DNA of 64,000 bases from Micromonospora gifhornensis (lineage in GTDB: Bacteria > Actinomycetota > Actinomycetes > Mycobacteriales > Micromonosporaceae): assembly GCF_016863515.1 (NCBI RefSeq), contig NZ_BOPA01000032.1, positions 1 to 64,000 of the forward strand, written 5' to 3'. Position numbers and translations under genes: made by a program. Under the pieces are notes generated by a model, which was given only the letters and a program-made list of their open reading frames with translations, made no database searches and was not told the origin of the DNA. Each line of letters starts with the position of its first letter. Within the stretch, counting starts at the first letter, position 1. Below are positions 1 through 6,789 of this stretch, piece after piece.

Positions 1-88
1 CGGGTGTGCGGGTGTGCGGGTGTGCGGGTGTGCGGGTGTGCGGGTGTGCGGGTGTGCGGGTGTGCGGGTGTGCGGGTGTGCGGGTGTG
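1..88. repeat. 8-bp tandem repeat array, 11 perfect copies
   Basis: Eleven uninterrupted identical copies of CGGGTGTG fill the first 88 bases and may continue beyond the left edge of the window. There are no spacers. It lies just past the terminator of the minus-strand cyclophilin gene and I see no gene in it. Because the unit is 8 bp, all frames are open, so long reading frames starting here are artefacts. Confidence 0.95.
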
Positions 89-94
89 GACGTT

Positions 95-127
95 GAAGGG
101 CCCGCCGGGGCGGCCGGCGGGCCCTTC
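95..127 (-). terminator. Strong hairpin terminator after the first cyclophilin gene
   Basis: Perfect 14-bp inverted repeat, arms 95-108 and 114-127, loop of 5 nt, ending 21 bp beyond the stop codon of the minus-strand gene at 149. GC-rich stem without a long U tract, the usual form in high-GC actinobacteria. Confidence 0.8.
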
Positions 128-148
128 GGACGTGCGTGGAGGAGGAGG

Positions 149-979
149 TCAGCTCATCGTCAGGTCGGTGATGACGACTTCCTTCTTGGGGTGGCCGCCA
201 CCGGCCTGCTGGGCGAAGGCACCGTCGTCGCCCGCCTTGGCGACGTCCTCGACGATGTCCATGCCTTCGGTGATGGTGCCGAGCACTGTGTAGTTCGGGT
301 CCAGCGGCGAGTCGCCGTAGACGATGAAGAACTGGCTGCCGCTGCTGGCCGGCTGACCGGAGTTGGCCATCGCGATGACGCCCGCGGGGTACGGCGGACG
401 CTTGTCGGTCGGCAGGTTCTCCTCGGCCATCCGGTAGCTCGGACCGCCGGTGCCGTCACTGTCCCGCCAGCCCTTGCCGGTGGCGCTCGGGTCGCCGCAC
501 TGGAGCACCTTGATGCCTTCGGTCACCAGGCGGTGGCACTTGGTGTTGTCGAAGAAGTTCTGCTCGGCCAGGTGGGTGAAGCTGCCCGCGGTGCAGGGCA
601 CCGCCGAGCGGTCGATCCGGGCGGTGATCGGACCGAGGTTGGTGGTGATCGTCATGGTCTGGACGCCGACCTTGCTCTGCTCGACGGGCGGCAGTCCGAC
701 GTCCTTGGTCGTCGGGCTCCGCTCGCCGTTGGGCAGCTCAACCCAGTCACACTGCACCGTGTCCGCGCTCTGGGCGGTGGTGTCGGTGCCGCCGCTGTCG
801 TCGCCGATCAGGCTGCTTGCCAGCCAGACCGTACCGGCGACCACCAGCAGCAGGACCACGCCGCCGCCCACGACCGCCTGCGTCTGGCGGCGCTTGCGGG
901 CCCGGGCCGACCGCTCGGCCATCTCCTTCTCGAGCCGGGCGCGGGCCGCCGCGCGCTGCCGCTCTCTGGTGGACGTCAC
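149..979 (-). CDS. Membrane-anchored cyclophilin-type peptidyl-prolyl isomerase
   Basis: A 276-residue protein starting at GTG 979, chosen because a GGAGGA ribosome binding site lies just upstream; the open frame extends further without support. The first ~35 residues are charged and coiled-coil-like (Arg/Ala/Glu rich), followed by one hydrophobic segment (about 38-58) and then a C-terminal cyclophilin domain with the FFDNTKCHR, ANSG and GSQFFI signatures, so the catalytic domain should be outside the membrane. Cyclophilins catalyse cis-trans isomerisation of prolyl bonds. It is the downstream member of a tandem pair with the gene at 1026-1925 (46 bp gap, same strand) and ends in a hairpin terminator. 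In actinobacteria this gene usually lies next to relA, which would be to the left of the window (inference). Confidence 0.92.
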   Translation of the reverse strand: MTSTRERQRAAARARLEKEMAERSARARKRRQTQAVVGGGVVLLLVVAGTVWLASSLIGDDSGGTDTTAQSADTVQCDWVELPNGERSPTTKDVGLPPVEQSKVGVQTMTITTNLGPITARIDRSAVPCTAGSFTHLAEQNFFDNTKCHRLVTEGIKVLQCGDPSATGKGWRDSDGTGGPSYRMAEENLPTDKRPPYPAGVIAMANSGQPASSGSQFFIVYGDSPLDPNYTVLGTITEGMDIVEDVAKAGDDGAFAQQAGGGHPKKEVVITDLTMS

Positions 980-1025
980 GCTCGATCCTCCTGGACTGTC
1001 TGTGGATGCCGCTGCCCGTGGCGGG

Positions 1026-1925
1026 TCAGCCGGCGTTCGGGCTGGCCTCGGTCGAGCCGGAGACCGCCGGGCTCGGCGTGCCCGTGGGGTCGGCCGGCGA
1101 TGCCGGATCGAGCACCGGCTCACCGACGGTCAGGCTCTGGATGACCACGTCGTTCTCCGGCTTGACCTTCTGCCCAGCCTCATCGGCCACGGTCGGCAGG
1201 GCGCCGATCTTCTCCACCACGTCGAGGCCCCCGGTCACCCGCCCGATGATCGGGTACGCCGGATCGTGGCTGATGGAGTCCTTGAAGAAGATCAGGAACT
1301 GGCTGCTGTTGGCACCCGGCGGGTTCGAGATCATCGCCACCGTGCCCTTGGGGTACGTCGGCGGCTCGGTGGCCGGGGCCGGGCTGCTCTCCGGGGCGGT
1401 GGGGACGTTCTCGCTGTGGAACGAGTACGCCGGGCCGCCCAACCCGGTGCCGCTCGGGTCACCGCAGCGCAGCGCGCCCTCGGCCGTGATCTCGTGGCAG
1501 TTGGTGTTGTCGTAGAACGACTGGCTCGCCAGGTGGGCGATGCTCGCGGCGGCGCACGGCGCCTTCGCGAGATCCAACTCGATGCTGATCGGCCCGCCCT
1601 GGTTGGTGGTCACCGTCATGGGCCGCGTACCGGCCGTCGGCAGCCCGGTGGTGGCCGGCTCGCCCACGTCCTTGAGGTTGCTGTTGCCCTCGGTGTTCTG
1701 CGGGGTCCACAGGCAGACCTCGGGGGCCGCGGTGTCCTCGGTCGGTTCCCGGTCGAACGCACCCAACGCCCAGGCCGAGCCTGCCACGACAAGCACGAGG
1801 ATCAGGGCGGTACCGACCCCGGCACGAATCTGCCGACGTCGTCTGAGGGCGGCGGCTCGACGAGCCATCTGCCGGTCGAGCTTGGCCCGCGCCAGTTTGC
1901 GCTGCCGGTCCCTGCTGGAAGCCAC
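1026..1925 (-). CDS. Second membrane-anchored cyclophilin-type isomerase
   Basis: A 299-residue paralogue of the next gene, starting at GTG 1925 with an AAGGGGAG ribosome binding site. It has the same plan: basic N-terminus (VASSRDRQRK), one membrane segment (about 38-57), linker, then a cyclophilin domain with FYDNTNCHEI, PPGANSSQFLIFF and a Pro/Ser/Thr-rich C-terminal tail of about 30 residues that the paralogue lacks. Spacing and strand suggest an operon with the downstream copy. A gene duplication is the simplest explanation for two such similar neighbours; different substrates cannot be told from sequence. Confidence 0.92.
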   Translation of the reverse strand: MASSRDRQRKLARAKLDRQMARRAAALRRRRQIRAGVGTALILVLVVAGSAWALGAFDREPTEDTAAPEVCLWTPQNTEGNSNLKDVGEPATTGLPTAGTRPMTVTTNQGGPISIELDLAKAPCAAASIAHLASQSFYDNTNCHEITAEGALRCGDPSGTGLGGPAYSFHSENVPTAPESSPAPATEPPTYPKGTVAMISNPPGANSSQFLIFFKDSISHDPAYPIIGRVTGGLDVVEKIGALPTVADEAGQKVKPENDVVIQSLTVGEPVLDPASPADPTGTPSPAVSGSTEASPNAG

Positions 1926-2014
1926 CCGTGCTCCCCTTCCTCTACCCTGTTCGTCAAGCCGGTGGTTGCGCGTACCCGTCGGGCGGCAGGTGCGCCACGC
2001 CACACGCCCGCCAG

Positions 2015-2138
2015 AGTGTACGGGTACTGGCTGGAAAAGTCGTGTACGAGGTCTGTGCACAGGCTGATCGGGACATACCAGCGCCCGGTGAGGCTGGTGG
2101 GGCGGACGACGAAAACGTCGCGAGCTGCCGGTTAGGCT
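2015..2138. promoter_or_regulatory. Divergent promoter region, cyclophilins versus MBL hydrolase
   Basis: The 246-bp gap 1926-2171 separates divergent genes. Candidate -10 elements are TAGGCT at 2133-2138 (plus strand, towards 2172) and TACACT read on the minus strand at 2020-2015 (towards 1925). Neither has a convincing -35 box. I see nothing else in the gap. Confidence 0.35.
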
Positions 2139-2171
2139 TCGACCGGACAGCACGACAGATGAGGAGCGGAC

Positions 2172-2891
2172 GTGCTCGTAGCCGGCTTTCCCGCCGAGGC
2201 CTTCGGTACCAACTGCTACGTGGTCGCCACCGGGCCGGGGGAACAGTGCGTGGTGGTCGACCCCGGCATCGGGGTGATCGACCGGCTCGACGCGCTGCTG
2301 GCCGAGCATCGCCTGCATCCGGCCGCGGTGCTGCTCACCCACGGCCACCTGGACCACACCTTCTCGGTGGCGCCGGTCTGCGGGGCGCGGGGGATCACCG
2401 CCTACGTGCACCCGGACGACCGGGAGCTGCTGGCCGATCCGGCCAAGGCGCTGTCGATGGACCTGACCCAGCTGTTCGGCGGGCGGCTGCCGTACGCCGA
2501 ACCGGAGGACGTGGCCGAGCTGGCCGACGGTACGACGCTCACCCTCGCCGGGTTGGAGATCACCGTCGACCACGCGCCCGGCCATACCGGCGGGTCGGTG
2601 CTGTTCCGACTGCCCGGCGCCGGTTCGCCGTGGGAGACCGATCAGGTCTGCCTCTCCGGTGACGTGCTGTTCGCCGGTTCGATCGGCCGCACCGACCTGC
2701 CGGGCGGCAGTATGCCGACGATGCTGACCAGCCTGCGGGACAAGATCCTTCCGCTGGCCGACGACACCGTCGTACTGCCTGGCCACGGCCCCGCGACCAC
2801 CATCGGCCGCGAGCGCGCCACCAACCCGTACCTCGCCGAGGTGGCCGGGATGGGCGGCGGGCGACCGGCGGCCCCCACCCGCGGCCTGTAG
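2172..2891 (+). CDS. Metallo-beta-lactamase-fold hydrolase, glyoxalase II-like
   Basis: A 239-residue protein from GTG 2172 with a GAGGAGCGG ribosome binding site. It carries the zinc-binding signature THGHLDH (about residues 56-62), a second metal histidine in APGHTGGS, the bridging aspartate in CLSGDVLF and a C-terminal GHGPATT histidine, so the metal site is complete. Such proteins hydrolyse thioesters or related substrates; the exact substrate cannot be read from the sequence. The gene sits just upstream of hisS, a common actinobacterial arrangement, with a 54-bp gap and probably shared transcription. Confidence 0.9.
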   Translation: MLVAGFPAEAFGTNCYVVATGPGEQCVVVDPGIGVIDRLDALLAEHRLHPAAVLLTHGHLDHTFSVAPVCGARGITAYVHPDDRELLADPAKALSMDLTQLFGGRLPYAEPEDVAELADGTTLTLAGLEITVDHAPGHTGGSVLFRLPGAGSPWETDQVCLSGDVLFAGSIGRTDLPGGSMPTMLTSLRDKILPLADDTVVLPGHGPATTIGRERATNPYLAEVAGMGGGRPAAPTRGL

Positions 2892-2945
2892 CGGCCGCTC
2901 CCACGCTCACCCGCGCGGACCGTGCGGGTTTCCGAACGGAGCATC

Positions 2946-4274
2946 ATGAGCAAGCCCACGCCCATCTCCGGCTTCCCGGAGTGGACGCCCGCCCAGCGGA
3001 TGATCGAGCAGTACGTCCTGGACCGGATCCGGTCGACCTTCGAGCTGTACGGCTTCGCCCCGCTGGAGACCCGCGCGGTCGAGCCGCTGGACCAGTTGCT
3101 GCGCAAGGGGGAGACCTCCAAGGAGGTCTACGTGATCCGCCGGCTGCACGGGGACCCGGAGGGCCCGTCCGGCGACGACACCCTCGGCCTGCACTTCGAC
3201 CTGACCGTGCCGTTCGCCCGCTACGTGCTGGAGAACGCCGGCAAGCTGAACTTCCCGTTCCGCCGCTACCAGATCCAGAAGGTGTGGCGCGGCGAGCGCC
3301 CGCAGGAGGGTCGCTACCGCGAGTTCCTCCAGGCCGACATCGACATCGTCGACCGGGACACCCTCGCGCCGCACTACGAGGCGGAGATGCCGCTGGTCAT
3401 CGGCGACGCGCTGCGGTCGCTGCCGATCCCGCCGGTGCGCATCCAGGTCAACAACCGCAAGATCTGCGAGGGCTTCTACCGGGGCATCGGGCTGACCGAC
3501 CCGGAGGCGGCGCTGCGCGCGGTCGACAAGCTCGACAAGATCGGCCCGGCCGGGGTGACGGAGCTGCTGGCGACCACAGCCGGGGCCAGCGAGGCGCAGG
3601 CCAAGGCGGTGCTGGCGTTGGCCGAGATCTCCGCGCCGGACGCCTCCTTCGCCGACGCGGTGCGCGGGCTCGGAGTCAACGATCCGCTGCTGGACGAGGG
3701 CGTCGAGGAGCTGGTCCGGGTGGTGGAGACCGCCGCCGCGCACTCGCCCGGCCTCTGCGTGGCCGACCTGCGCATCGCCCGGGGCCTGGACTACTACACC
3801 GGCACCGTCTACGAGACCCAGATGATCGGGTACGAGCGTTTCGGCTCGGTCTGCTCCGGCGGCCGGTACGACAACCTGGCCAGCGCCGGCAACGTCCGCT
3901 TCCCCGGGGTGGGCATCTCCATCGGCGTGACCCGGCTGCTCGGCCTGCTCTTCGGCGCGGACGCCCTGTCGGTGTCCCGGTCGGTGCCGACCTGCGTGCT
4001 GGTGGCGGTGACCAGCGAGGAGCAGCGCCCGGCCAGCAACCGGGTCGCCGAGGCGCTGCGCTCGCGGGGCATCCCCACCGAGGTCTCGCCCAGCGCGGCG
4101 AAGTTCGGCAAGCAGATCCGCTACGCCGAGCGGCGCGGCATCCCGTACGTCTGGTTCCCCGGCGCCGACGGCGCGTCCGACGAGGTCAAGGACATCCGCT
4201 CCGGCGACCAGATCGCCGCCGTGGCAGGGGAGTGGACCCCACCCCAGGCCGACCTCAAGCCGCTGGTCGGCTGA
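2946..4274 (+). CDS. hisS: Histidyl-tRNA synthetase
   Basis: A 442-residue class II aminoacyl-tRNA synthetase that charges tRNA-His in the cytoplasm. ATG 2946 is preferred over an upstream GTG 24 bp earlier because ACGGAG precedes it. Motif 2 is seen around the RRYQIQKVWRGERPQ stretch, the histidine-specific motif in GLDYYTGTVYE, and a C-terminal anticodon-binding domain from about residue 345. Length is normal for the family. The stop codon lies inside the first copy of a 21-bp tandem duplication, followed by a strong bidirectional hairpin facing the convergent thioesterase gene. Confidence 0.97.
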   Translation: MSKPTPISGFPEWTPAQRMIEQYVLDRIRSTFELYGFAPLETRAVEPLDQLLRKGETSKEVYVIRRLHGDPEGPSGDDTLGLHFDLTVPFARYVLENAGKLNFPFRRYQIQKVWRGERPQEGRYREFLQADIDIVDRDTLAPHYEAEMPLVIGDALRSLPIPPVRIQVNNRKICEGFYRGIGLTDPEAALRAVDKLDKIGPAGVTELLATTAGASEAQAKAVLALAEISAPDASFADAVRGLGVNDPLLDEGVEELVRVVETAAAHSPGLCVADLRIARGLDYYTGTVYETQMIGYERFGSVCSGGRYDNLASAGNVRFPGVGISIGVTRLLGLLFGADALSVSRSVPTCVLVAVTSEEQRPASNRVAEALRSRGIPTEVSPSAAKFGKQIRYAERRGIPYVWFPGADGASDEVKDIRSGDQIAAVAGEWTPPQADLKPLVG

Positions 4275-4308
4275 GCGGGCCCGCACCTCGGCTGAGCGGG
4301 CCCGCACC
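4267..4308. repeat. Perfect 21-bp tandem duplication over the hisS stop codon
   Basis: Two identical adjacent 21-bp units, 4267-4287 and 4288-4308. The first contains the last hisS codon and its TGA. Each unit holds the 10-bp palindrome GCGGGCCCGC (4275-4284 and 4296-4305), so two small GC stems sit side by side just after hisS. Confidence 0.9.
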
Positions 4309-4384
4309 GAGTTGGTCCCGGCGCACAGCCGCTGCCGGCCGGGACCGCATGCCGGGCCTGGTGGTGCTCGTACCTCGCGAAGCC

Positions 4385-4436
4385 CCGGGCGTGGTCGTTG
4401 CTGGCTCTGGCGACGACCACGCCCGGAGCGGCTCAT
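4385..4436. terminator. Bidirectional hairpin between hisS and thioesterase
   Basis: Perfect 14-bp arms at 4385-4398 and 4423-4436 separated by 24 nt, in the gap between two convergent genes. It can serve both strands. Confidence 0.75.
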
Positions 4437-4459
4437 GTGCCGCCCGGTGCTGCAGTGCG

Positions 4460-4978
4460 TCAGGCGGCGGGAGGCTCCAGGGGCAGCAGCAGGCAACTGG
4501 AGGTGGCGTGGGCGACGAGGCGGTCCCGTCCGTCGGTCAGCCGCGCCTGGGCCAGAGCGGTACGGCGGCCCTGCTGCAGCACCGTCCCCTCGCAGCGCAG
4601 CATGCCGGAGTTCACGGTCACCGGGCGGAGGAACTTCACGTTCAGGTCGAGCGTGGTGTAGCCGATGCCGGCCGGCAGGGTGCTGTGTACGGCGCAGGCG
4701 GCGGCAGTGTCCAGCAGTGTCGAGATGACGCCGCCGTGCACCGTGCCGAGGGGGTTGTAGTGGAACTCCTGCGGCTCCAGTTCAACCACCACCCGCCCCT
4801 CCTCGGCGGTCATGCTGGCCATGTCGATCAGGTGCATCACCGGAGGGGCGGCCAGTTCGCCGGCGACCATGGCGCGGAGCAGGTCCAGGCCGCTGCGCCG
4901 ACCGATCTGCGCGGCGTTGATGCTCGGGTCGGACCAGGAGAAGGTGCGGCTGCGCGTCGCATCCTGCGTCTGCGTCAT
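4460..4978 (-). CDS. PaaI-like hotdog-fold acyl-CoA thioesterase
   Basis: A 172-residue single-domain hotdog protein. The signature YNPLGTVHGGVISTLLD (about residues 74-90) matches the active-site region of PaaI/YdiI-type thioesterases, which hydrolyse acyl- or aryl-CoA esters. The ATG at 4978 has no ribosome binding site, but a promoter places the transcription start on it, so it is probably leaderless. It is divergent from the HxlR regulator gene at 5033, with only 54 bp between, and is the likely target of that regulator (inference). Substrate unknown. Confidence 0.88.
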   Translation of the reverse strand: MTQTQDATRSRTFSWSDPSINAAQIGRRSGLDLLRAMVAGELAAPPVMHLIDMASMTAEEGRVVVELEPQEFHYNPLGTVHGGVISTLLDTAAACAVHSTLPAGIGYTTLDLNVKFLRPVTVNSGMLRCEGTVLQQGRRTALAQARLTDGRDRLVAHATSSCLLLPLEPPAA

Positions 4979-4979
4979 G

Positions 4980-5026
4980 GACTCAGCCTGGCAGTGGTTG
5001 CTGAGTCTGTCAACGAGACCTAGCCT
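4980..5026. promoter_or_regulatory. Two overlapping face-to-face promoters with a palindromic operator
   Basis: Plus strand: -35 TTGCTG 4998-5003, 17-bp spacer, -10 TAGCCT 5021-5026, then 6 nt to ATG 5033. Minus strand: -35 TTGACA 5013-5008, 17-bp spacer, -10 CAGGCT 4990-4985, then 6 nt to ATG 4978. The -35 regions lie inside each other's spacer. A perfect palindrome GACTCAG-N14-CTGAGTC (4980-4986, 5001-5007) covers both promoters. Both mRNAs would be leaderless. All of this is visible; control by HxlR is inferred. Confidence 0.75.
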
Positions 5027-5032
5027 GGTGGC

Positions 5033-5503
5033 ATGAGACCCGCCGCGTTGGACTGGTCGGTGGACAACTGCACGGTCGCCCGCGCCATGGAGGTCCTCGG
5101 CGAGAAGTGGACCCTGGTGGTGCTGCGTGAGGTGTTCAACGGGGTTCGCCGCTTCGACGACATGCGGGTGCGGACGGGGATTCCTCGGCAGGTGCTGACC
5201 AACCGGCTGGCCGGCCTGGTCGAGCAGGGCGTGCTACGCCGTGAGCCGTACCAGGAGCCGGGCAGTCGGATCCGCCACGAGTACCGCCTCACCCCCAAGG
5301 GCTTCGACCTGTGGCCGGTGCTGGTCGCCGTCCTGGCCTGGGGCGACCGCTACCTCGCCGATCCGGAGGGCTCCCCGCTGAGCGTCGGCCACCGCGACTG
5401 CGGCGCCGAGGTCCACGTGGAACTGCACTGCACCGCAGGCCACCCCGTCACCGACCCCCGCGACGTCATCCCCCGCCCCGGCCCCGGCGCCCACCCCCGC
5501 TAG
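5033..5503 (+). CDS. HxlR-family winged-helix transcriptional regulator
   Basis: A 156-residue protein with an HxlR/MarR-like winged helix at residues 10-105; the family hallmark is CTVARAMEVLGEKWTLVVLR, with a cysteine at residue 13, followed by RRFDDMR and the wing region HEYRLTPKG. HxlR proteins bind palindromes as dimers and often sense redox or electrophiles through an N-terminal cysteine; whether C13 does so here is inference. The tail after residue 125 is His/Pro rich. Divergent from the thioesterase gene; a palindrome overlaps both promoters, suggesting autoregulation and control of the thioesterase. Confidence 0.92.
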   Translation: MRPAALDWSVDNCTVARAMEVLGEKWTLVVLREVFNGVRRFDDMRVRTGIPRQVLTNRLAGLVEQGVLRREPYQEPGSRIRHEYRLTPKGFDLWPVLVAVLAWGDRYLADPEGSPLSVGHRDCGAEVHVELHCTAGHPVTDPRDVIPRPGPGAHPR

Positions 5504-5582
5504 CCCTCCCGCCCTCCCACCCTCCCACCCCGCGCGTCCCTCCCGCCCCCGCGCGCGGCCCTCCCGCCCGCCCCGCGCCCGT

Positions 5583-5652
5583 CGATCTTGCACTTCCGGT
5601 CGCGCTCTCGTGGCTTTTGCCCAGTTATGCACCGACAGGAAGTGCAAGATCG
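5583..5652. repeat. Intergenic 15-bp perfect inverted repeat
   Basis: Arms 5583-5597 (CGATCTTGCACTTCC) and 5638-5652 with a 40-nt centre, in the gap between convergent genes. The arms are clearly less GC-rich than their surroundings. It looks like a dispersed intergenic palindrome or bidirectional terminator rather than a gene. Two other long inverted repeats of the same design but different sequence occur at 9971-10028 and 44380-44503. Confidence 0.85.
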
Positions 5653-5712
5653 CGGGGAGGGTACGGGCGCGGGGAGGGTGGGGGGAGGGGAGGGGAGGGG
5701 AGGAGGGAGGGG
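5653..5712. other. Purine-only G-run tract, potential G-quadruplex
   Basis: From about 5674 to 5712 the plus strand is almost only G and A with repeated runs of three to six G, which meets the usual G-quadruplex pattern. The mirror region 5504-5580 left of the inverted repeat is C-rich, so the whole gap 5504-5712 could fold on itself. No gene is seen in it. Confidence 0.7.
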
Positions 5713-6543
5713 CTACCAGGGGTCGCCGGCGGGGTGGGAGATGGTGGCCAGGACTTGTTGGCCGGTGGTGTTGGGGTGGAAGTAGTCCCAGGTGGAGAGT
5801 TGGGCGAGGGTGAACGGGTAGCTGAAGACGGCGTTGTTGTCGTAGCGGCAGTTCGCGCCGTACGCGGCACAGGCCGCGGCGAGTTGGGCGTTGAAGTCGA
5901 CCACCCGCTGGCGGACCCGGTTGCGGCGGTCCACGTCGGCCTGGGCGGTCGAGGTCGGGGTGGCCAGGATGGACTGGCAGATGCCGAAGAGGGACCAAGT
6001 CGTACGCGCGCTGCTGCTGCCCTTGCCGACCGACCAGAGTCGGTGTACGTCCGGAATGCTGATCACGTAGATCTTGGCGTTGGGCAGGCCGGACTTGAGT
6101 CGGGCCAGCGCGGAGTCGATGTTCGCCCGGAAGGTGGCCGTCGAGGTCATCGTCGATTCCGAGCTGGTGCAGGCGTCGTTGGCGCCGGTCAGGATGGTCA
6201 CGTAGCCGACGCCCTGGCTGACTGCGGTGCCGGCCTGGCCGTACAGGTCGGCTGACTTGGCCCCGGTGCGGGCGGCGTTGTGGTTGCGGCCGTTGATGGC
6301 CGGGTTGACCCGGCGGATTCGCAGGTAGTGGCTGTTCACGGTGGTGTCGTCGCCGGTGCTGAACGAGCGGCCGGTGCAGTCGACGTACCACCCGCAGGCG
6401 TTGAAGCCGCGGGTGATGGAGTCGCCGAGGCTGGCCATCGAGTTCGGTGGTGGGCCGGGGTCGGCGACGGCGGGGCTGGTGGCGAACAGGACGAGGGCGG
6501 TGACGCCGGCAAGGGTGGCCAGCGCGCGTCGGACGAGGGTCAT
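5713..6543 (-). CDS. Secreted SGNH/GDSL-type esterase
   Basis: A 276-residue protein starting at ATG 6543 with a GGAGG site; the open frame runs on upstream but without support. A signal peptide covers about residues 1-27 (basic start, hydrophobic core, AVA-D cleavage). Block I is MASLGDSITRGF, giving the nucleophile Ser; the oxyanion Gly is in ARTGAKS and Asn in ILTGANDAC; the catalytic Asp/His pair is in DYFHPN. Members are extracellular lipases or carbohydrate esterases. Several cysteines suggest disulfides, fitting secretion. It is divergent from a secreted protease, and its promoter carries a palindrome in the spacer. Confidence 0.93.
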   Translation of the reverse strand: MTLVRRALATLAGVTALVLFATSPAVADPGPPPNSMASLGDSITRGFNACGWYVDCTGRSFSTGDDTTVNSHYLRIRRVNPAINGRNHNAARTGAKSADLYGQAGTAVSQGVGYVTILTGANDACTSSESTMTSTATFRANIDSALARLKSGLPNAKIYVISIPDVHRLWSVGKGSSSARTTWSLFGICQSILATPTSTAQADVDRRNRVRQRVVDFNAQLAAACAAYGANCRYDNNAVFSYPFTLAQLSTWDYFHPNTTGQQVLATISHPAGDPW

Positions 6544-6586
6544 GGTGGCCTCCGGTGACACGGTTGCCGGTGGTGGCGGTGGCCAG

Positions 6587-6615
6587 AGCGTATAGACGGC
6601 CGTCTGTATCCACAA
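6587..6615 (-). promoter_or_regulatory. SGNH hydrolase promoter with 12-bp palindrome in the spacer
   Basis: Minus strand: -35 TTGTGG at 6615-6610, 17-bp spacer, -10 TACGCT at 6592-6587. The perfect palindrome AGACGGCCGTCT (6594-6605) fills the middle of the spacer and extends to TA-n on each side, the geometry of a TetR-type operator that blocks RNA polymerase. The repressor is not identified. Confidence 0.7.
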
Positions 6616-6671
6616 TGTTGCAGACGGGTTACCTCGGTCGAACGGGGAAAGTCGGGCAAAGGGTGGTCTTG

Positions 6672-6761
6672 TTGATGATCTTAAATATGTGAATACTTTC
6701 CTTCGCTTGGCCGTTTCCCCAGGTGGCCGAGTTTTGCCCTGCCCTGTCGACGTGACAGGGC
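6672..6761 (+). promoter_or_regulatory. Protease promoter and leader hairpin
   Basis: An unusually AT-rich patch holds TTGATG (6672-6677), a 16-bp spacer and TACTTT (6694-6699). The ~85-nt leader that follows contains a perfect 8-bp hairpin, arms 6741-6748 and 6754-6761, and several CCCTCC stretches just before the GGGAGG ribosome binding site of the gene at 6790. Confidence 0.5.
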
Positions 6762-6789
6762 CCTCCAACCCCCTCCGGGAGGCTGTTAC

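Noticed and set aside
1-88. CRISPR array
   Set aside because: The unit is 8 bp with no spacers, so it is a simple tandem repeat.
14-1144. 376-residue plus-strand protein starting in the tandem repeat
   Set aside because: It is antisense to the cyclophilin gene, is open only because of GC bias and the 8-bp repeat, and has no recognisable domain.
2172-2891. Beta-lactam resistance enzyme
   Set aside because: The metallo-beta-lactamase fold is shared by many hydrolases; position beside hisS and the glyoxalase II-like motifs do not indicate resistance.
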